Assembly: GCA_017475845.1 (NCBI GenBank)
Contig: JAFVEU010000108.1
Span: 1-8,258 of the forward strand
DNA length: 8,258 bases
From: Lachnospiraceae bacterium
GTDB lineage: Bacteria; Bacillota; Clostridia; Lachnospirales; Lachnospiraceae
Reading direction: 5' to 3'
Each line of letters begins with the position of its first letter. Positions within the stretch are counted from its first letter, which is position 1. A program made the translations under genes and the position numbers. Positions 4,551 to 8,258 of this stretch are shown piece by piece. The notes beneath the pieces were generated by a model, which was not told the DNA's origin, did not search any database, and saw nothing but the letters and a program-made list of their open reading frames with translations.

Positions 4551-6877
4551 TTCATCCTCTCAAAATCAAGAGTCACCTTAAAGAGGTCTCCGTCCAGATC
4601 CACCCTGAATTCTCCCTTTTGCAGCTCTGTCAGGCTTTCGGCTATGGAAAGGCCCAGTCCCGAGCCCTCCGTCGAACGGCTCACATCCCCTCTTATAAAC
4701 CTCTCCGTAAGCTCTGAAGCGTCGATATTAAGGGCCTGCTTTGAAATATTCTTTAAGGAGAATATCACCCTGTCCTCCGTTACAGAAAGCAGGGCATAGA
4801 CCCTTGTGCCGGGCATGGCGTATTTCGCCACATTCCCGTAAATATTGTCAAGTACCCTGAAGAGCCTGCGCCCGTCGGCGTAGATAAAGGCGCTCTCCTC
4901 CGGAAGCTCCGTCACCAGGGTTAAATCGGACTCTTCAAATCTCTCCGCAAATTCCCCTTCCATCTGGGATATCATCATAGCCATATCCAGCTTCGCGGGC
5001 TCAATGGAGATATTCCCGGAGGTTATCTTTGAGGCTTCCACCAGATCCTCCGTAAGGGTCTTCAGCCGGGAGGACTTATTATCCAGTATCTCTATGTAAT
5101 TCCTGGCCTGCTCATCCTCTATGTCGCATCTCTTAAGGAGTCCCACATAGTTGATTATGGAGGTCAGCGGTGTCTTGATATCATGGGATACGTTGGTTAT
5201 AAGGTCGGCCTTCAGCTTTTCCGTCCTTATGGAGGTCTGCATGGCCTTTGACATCCCTTCCTTCATGGATTCAATGGCTTCCATCAGCTCCGCGTTCTCC
5301 CCGTTCATACCACCGGTGTCCGCAGCAGCCGATACATCCCCTCCCCGGATGTCCTTTACCAGGTCAAGTATCCGCCTCCGCTGGAAAGCGGAATTCAGGA
5401 TGATTATAAAGATCACCAGATCTATGGCTCCAAGCAAAAAGTAGTAGCCGTTCTCCATGTTTTCGTAGCCCAGGTAAAATAAGACTATATTTACCGTTAC
5501 GATCAGTGCGAAGCCGAAAAGCTCCTTAAACACCAGGGCTATCCCCGAGGGAGACCTGTCCAGTCCCGCGGAAATGTATCCGCACTTTTCCAGTATGTAA
5601 TTCGTAAGGCTGTCCTGATAAAGGGTTCCCGCCTTGATGCGGCGTATAAGGCTTAAGTACCCGGCTAAAAAAACGGTATTAAGTACCGCCGCCCCGGAAC
5701 CGGACATTATCAGGGCTTCTATCCGGACATTTCTCAGTTCATAGGTCTTCGCTGCCACAAAGAGAAGCCCCGGGATCAGTATTCCCGCATAGAATACAAA
5801 GGCTATCTCCGTCTTTATCCTGTCTATGCCCAGAAGCTTTTTATCCGATCCTTCGGACAGGGTAAGGGCTGCAAGGCAGAAGAAGGCGGCTATAAGAAAG
5901 ACCGCAGCTCCCGTCTGGGCGGCCCTGACCACAGGCCTGTACCGATAGTACTCATTTCTGGCTGCGCTTAAGGAGTCCATTACCGGGTATCCCGTGTCTA
6001 TGGCAAATTCCAGATAATAGTTCCCGTCGAACCGGTCCCTGTATTCCGTCAGCAGGTTAAAGAGATACGAGTCAGTGACATGCATATTGCTCTCATATTC
6101 AAGGCTTCTGGAATCCAGGATCAGGTACTGTCCGTAGGTCTTTATGGTATCGTCTTCCTTAAAGGCGGAGGTGTCGATATTGGAACAGGTGTTGGAATTG
6201 GCGTAGTCCGTGACAAAGAAGCGGACATTGGTATTGTCGCTCCGGAGTTCCACCCCCAGCTCCTTATAGTCCTGATAATCCTCCCGTATCTTTATAAGGG
6301 CCTGCTCCAAAAGCTTTAAGAGCTCTTCTTCCCCGTATTTATCATTGGCATAGTCAAAAAGGGTCCTGCCGTGAACCGGATAATATAACTCCTCCAGTTC
6401 TATCCGCACCCCTTCTGAATCGCTCAGCACACCTTCCTCGTAAGTGAAAGGCATGCCGCTGTCGGCAGCCGCAAAGTCCTTACTCTCCACATACTTATAT
6501 TTCAGGCCTTTCCGGCTCCAGTGTATGAGGTCGGAGAGCTTGTAGCCCACACTCCGGGTCTGCTGCCCGCTCATTTTGCCGTCTTCCACGTATTCCGCCA
6601 GATCCACGATCTTTCTGCCGTAGAATTCCCCCTGGCGCTCGAAATTGCTCTTTAATGCGGAGCTCTCCACGATCTCGTCCAGGCAGTCACGGACCATTGT
6701 GGAAAAAAGATCGGAACGCTCAAAGACCGGGGTACGGCTTATGATGGTGGCATTCCGGTCCATCCTGGTGACGGATACCGCCATGGTGGTGAGGCATACC
6801 ACCGCCATCACCACCAGTACCTCTTCACACAGCACAAGGATGGCCTTTCTGGCTTTTGCGGAGATCTTCATTCCCAT
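4547..6877 (-). CDS. Membrane sensor histidine kinase (776 residues)
   Basis: The sensor of a two-component system. Predicted order: helix 1 (~11-36), an extracytoplasmic region of about 280 residues (37-316) with no family I recognise, then five membrane helices (~317-341, 356-376, 387-411, 446-470, 477-497). A cytoplasmic coiled-coil linker (~525-555) follows, then the HisKA dimer/phosphoacceptor domain (SHDIKTP, H565) and an HATPase_c domain. The N box has N678 and N682; the F box is ERFIRGD (725-731); the G2 box is GSGLGLSI (738-745). The usual DxGxG G1 box is replaced by SLKNISK (707-713), which I have seen in related Firmicute kinases. It starts 2 bp after the regulator stop; the start at 6877 has only a weak GGTGG ahead, so coupling from the regulator is likely. 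An ATG at 6871 is a plausible alternative. The ligand is unknown. Confidence 0.92.
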   Translation of the reverse strand: MGMKISAKARKAILVLCEEVLVVMAVVCLTTMAVSVTRMDRNATIISRTPVFERSDLFSTMVRDCLDEIVESSALKSNFERQGEFYGRKIVDLAEYVEDGKMSGQQTRSVGYKLSDLIHWSRKGLKYKYVESKDFAAADSGMPFTYEEGVLSDSEGVRIELEELYYPVHGRTLFDYANDKYGEEELLKLLEQALIKIREDYQDYKELGVELRSDNTNVRFFVTDYANSNTCSNIDTSAFKEDDTIKTYGQYLILDSRSLEYESNMHVTDSYLFNLLTEYRDRFDGNYYLEFAIDTGYPVMDSLSAARNEYYRYRPVVRAAQTGAAVFLIAAFFCLAALTLSEGSDKKLLGIDRIKTEIAFVFYAGILIPGLLFVAAKTYELRNVRIEALIMSGSGAAVLNTVFLAGYLSLIRRIKAGTLYQDSLTNYILEKCGYISAGLDRSPSGIALVFKELFGFALIVTVNIVLFYLGYENMENGYYFLLGAIDLVIFIIILNSAFQRRRILDLVKDIRGGDVSAAADTGGMNGENAELMEAIESMKEGMSKAMQTSIRTEKLKADLITNVSHDIKTPLTSIINYVGLLKRCDIEDEQARNYIEILDNKSSRLKTLTEDLVEASKITSGNISIEPAKLDMAMMISQMEGEFAERFEESDLTLVTELPEESAFIYADGRRLFRVLDNIYGNVAKYAMPGTRVYALLSVTEDRVIFSLKNISKQALNIDASELTERFIRGDVSRSTEGSGLGLSIAESLTELQKGEFRVDLDGDLFKVTLDFERMK

Positions 6878-6879
6878 GC

Positions 6880-7569
6880 TTACTGTTTTTCCACCTTATA
6901 ACCCACGCCCCAGACTACTTTCAGGTATTTGGGATCCTTGGGGTTTATCTCTATCTTTTCCCTTATATGCCTGATGTGGACCGCAACGGTATTGTCGGCC
7001 CCTATCGCTTCCTCATTCCAGATGCTCTCATATATCTGGTCTATGGAGAAGACCTTTCCCGCATTCCTCACAAGGAGCAGCAGGATATTGTATTCTATGG
7101 GGGTGAGCTTCACATTCTCCCCGTCTACGGTGACCGTCTTGTCGCTGTCGTTGATGCTTAAGCCCCCTACCGAGTATACATCCGTATCGTCCTCGGCAAT
7201 GGTCCCGAGCCTTGTATATCTCCTGAGCTGGCTCTTTACCCTTGCCACCAGCTCTAAGGGGTTAAAGGGCTTCGGCAGGTAATCATCCGCTCCCACATTG
7301 AGCCCCAGTATCTTATCCGTGTCCTCGGTCTTTGCGGACAGCATGATAACAGGTATGGAGCTCTCCTTCCTAAGCTCCAGCACCGCATGTATCCCGTCCA
7401 GCTTAGGCATCATCACATCGATGATAAGGAGCTTAACGTCTTCCTTCTTTATGATCTCCAAAGCCTCAACACCGTCATAGGCCTTGAGGACGTTGAACCC
7501 TTCCTGTGTCAGGTATATGTCCACCGCTTCCACTATTTCCCTGTCATCATCACATACGAGTATGTTCAA
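6880..7569 (-). CDS. OmpR/PhoB-family response regulator (VanR-like)
   Basis: A 229-residue DNA-binding regulator, the partner of the kinase encoded next to it. The receiver domain (~1-118) has the acidic pocket D7-D8-D9, the phosphoacceptor D51 (LLIIDVMMP), S78 and K100 (KPF). A short linker leads to a winged-helix DNA-binding domain (~128-229) with LTPIEYNILLLL, the recognition helix around VAVHIRHIREKI, and the terminal wing GVGYKVEKQ. All key receiver residues are present, so normal phosphorelay is expected. The start codon is TTG at 7569, not ATG: it is placed 8 nt after a perfect AGGAGG and gives the standard MNILVCDDD opening. No other start fits the receiver domain. Its target promoters cannot be read from the window; self-regulation of the operon is common in this family. 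Confidence 0.94.
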   Translation of the reverse strand: MNILVCDDDREIVEAVDIYLTQEGFNVLKAYDGVEALEIIKKEDVKLLIIDVMMPKLDGIHAVLELRKESSIPVIMLSAKTEDTDKILGLNVGADDYLPKPFNPLELVARVKSQLRRYTRLGTIAEDDTDVYSVGGLSINDSDKTVTVDGENVKLTPIEYNILLLLVRNAGKVFSIDQIYESIWNEEAIGADNTVAVHIRHIREKIEINPKDPKYLKVVWGVGYKVEKQ

Positions 7570-7583
7570 ATCTAGTACCTCCT
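7567..7583 (-). promoter_or_regulatory. Ribosome binding site that fixes a TTG start for the response regulator
   Basis: On the minus strand AGGAGG occupies 7583-7578 and the TTG codon 7569-7567, spaced by 8 nt. The consensus match is perfect, while the start codon is the weak one. There is no in-frame ATG nearby that would retain the receiver's D7-D9 pocket. Confidence 0.85.
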
Positions 7584-7597
7584 GTCTCGCTTACCGG

Positions 7598-8062
7598 TCA
7601 GAGCAGCACATATTCCATGGGAGTAAAGGTGATCCCGTCGCTCATCTGCTCTCTGTCCGTGTCCACAAAGCCGTATTTTCTGTAAAATCCAATGGCATAG
7701 GGGGAAGAATTAACGGTGATGACCCTCTGTCCCTGATATTCCCTGCAATATTCACAGAGATATTCAAGGAGCCTTTTCCCCACTCCCCGCTTTCTGTATT
7801 CCCTGTCCACAAAGAGAAGGGATATGTGGTTATTGTTCCTTAAGGTTATGACCCCCTTTGGCTCCTTTTTATCATCAAAAAAGGCGAACATGGGGTATTC
7901 CCCTTCCCTGTAGCGGAGATATAAGGTCTCATCCGTCAGGAATTTTCTGAAATTAAAGACCCCTTCGTTGGAATAAGCGGAGGCATTGCACTCCAGGAAT
8001 ACCTTCCACACCAGTTCCATGGCATCGGCATACTCTTCGTCAAGTACCGGCCTAATCACCAT
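7598..8062 (-). CDS. GNAT-family N-acetyltransferase
   Basis: A 154-residue cytoplasmic protein with the GNAT fold, expected to transfer an acetyl group from acetyl-CoA to an amine. The N-terminal substrate-side half is at 1-75. Motif A, the CoA pyrophosphate-binding loop, is R90-K91-R92-G93-V94-G95-K96, preceded by the beta strand LLFVD (82-86). Motif B follows with VNSSPYAIGFYRKYGF (117-132), including N118 and Y127. The substrate cannot be told; the family covers small molecules, peptides and proteins. The start at 8062 overlaps the end of the hydrolase gene by 11 bp and has GAGGG/GGGAG about 10 nt upstream. It ends 28 bp before the regulator's TTG. It has no obvious functional link to the two-component system and may simply share the transcript. 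Confidence 0.9.
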   Translation of the reverse strand: MVIRPVLDEEYADAMELVWKVFLECNASAYSNEGVFNFRKFLTDETLYLRYREGEYPMFAFFDDKKEPKGVITLRNNNHISLLFVDREYRKRGVGKRLLEYLCEYCREYQGQRVITVNSSPYAIGFYRKYGFVDTDREQMSDGITFTPMEYVLL

Positions 8063-8258
8063 CTGCCCCGTGCTCCCTCATAAACTCCATGATATCAAAG
8101 AATACCCTGTACCGGTCAGCTTCGTGATACAGTTCGTGCCGGTCTCCGGGATAGAGCTTAAGCGTCACCTCCCGGATCCCCAGGGCTTTATAATCGTCAG
8201 CCACTTCCCGGATCCCTTTTCCCATACCCCCTACGGGATCTTCCTCCCCGGACATGAT
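8052..8258 (-). CDS. Alpha/beta hydrolase (lysophospholipase-like), C-terminal end (runs off the right edge)
   Basis: The last 68 residues of a serine hydrolase of the Hydrolase_4 / serine aminopeptidase S33 type. The visible part starts IMSGEEDPVGG, where the Asp (visible residue 7) is the expected catalytic acid, and contains LYPGDRHEL, where the His (visible residue 41) is the expected catalytic base. The nucleophile Ser and the oxyanion region lie outside. The family includes monoacylglycerol lipases, lysophospholipases and carboxylesterases; the substrate is not readable. The reading frame stays open to the edge, so the ATG at 8255 should not be taken as its start. The stop overlaps the acetyltransferase start by 11 bp, and the gene is the first one visible in the minus-strand operon, whose promoter is not in the window. 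Confidence 0.85.
   Translation of the reverse strand: MMSGEEDPVGGMGKGIREVADDYKALGIREVTLKLYPGDRHELYHEADRYRVFFDIMEFMREHGADGD

Noticed and set aside
1..8258. CRISPR array, prophage, conjugative or defence island
   Set aside because: No regularly spaced repeats, integrase, transposase, capsid or defence genes are visible, and all genes have similar codon style.

Overview
The window looks like chromosomal DNA from a low-to-mid GC Firmicute, most likely a Lachnospiraceae-type Clostridium. The support is a MecA-family ClpC adaptor of the ~250-270 residue clostridial kind, a membrane-anchored SH3/GH18 protein, a VanR/VanS-like two-component pair, a short DUF1858 protein, strong AGGAGG-type Shine-Dalgarno sites and frequent ATGA stop/start overlaps. 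This placement is inferred from protein style only; no rRNA or other marker gene is present.

Layout. (1) Positions 1-1277, minus strand: N-terminal 425 residues of a type II membrane-anchored glycoside hydrolase family 18 protein, with its own extended -10 promoter and an imperfect inverted repeat just upstream. (2) Positions 1468-1686, minus: a 72-residue protein I do not recognise. It sits behind an apparent ~330-nt leader (about 1687-2018) driven by a good sigma-A promoter at 2025-2052. The leader holds inverted repeats that cannot all pair at once, which is the least explained part of the window. (3) Positions 2165-2971, plus: mecA, with a separate promoter in a very AT-rich block. (4) Positions 3010-3042: a symmetrical terminator shared by two converging transcription units. 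(5) Positions 3076-8258, minus: a compact six-gene run, in transcription order alpha/beta hydrolase (partial), GNAT acetyltransferase, OmpR-type response regulator (TTG start), 776-residue sensor histidine kinase, tandem HD / HD-GYP protein, DUF1858 CxxC protein. Gaps are -11, 35 (to the TTG codon, 28 between coding ends and ribosome site), 2, -4 and 17 bp, so it reads as one operon.

How the genes may work together. The kinase has a ~280-residue extracytoplasmic region and six predicted membrane segments, and should signal to the adjacent winged-helix regulator. The HD-GYP protein, translationally coupled to the kinase, could degrade c-di-GMP or another nucleotide, although its HD-GYP domain appears to lack one metal-binding histidine. 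DUF1858 closes the operon with a CxxC pair that suggests a redox or metal role. No known defence system, CRISPR array, phage gene or intact mobile element is visible, and most of the window is ordinary housekeeping or signalling DNA.
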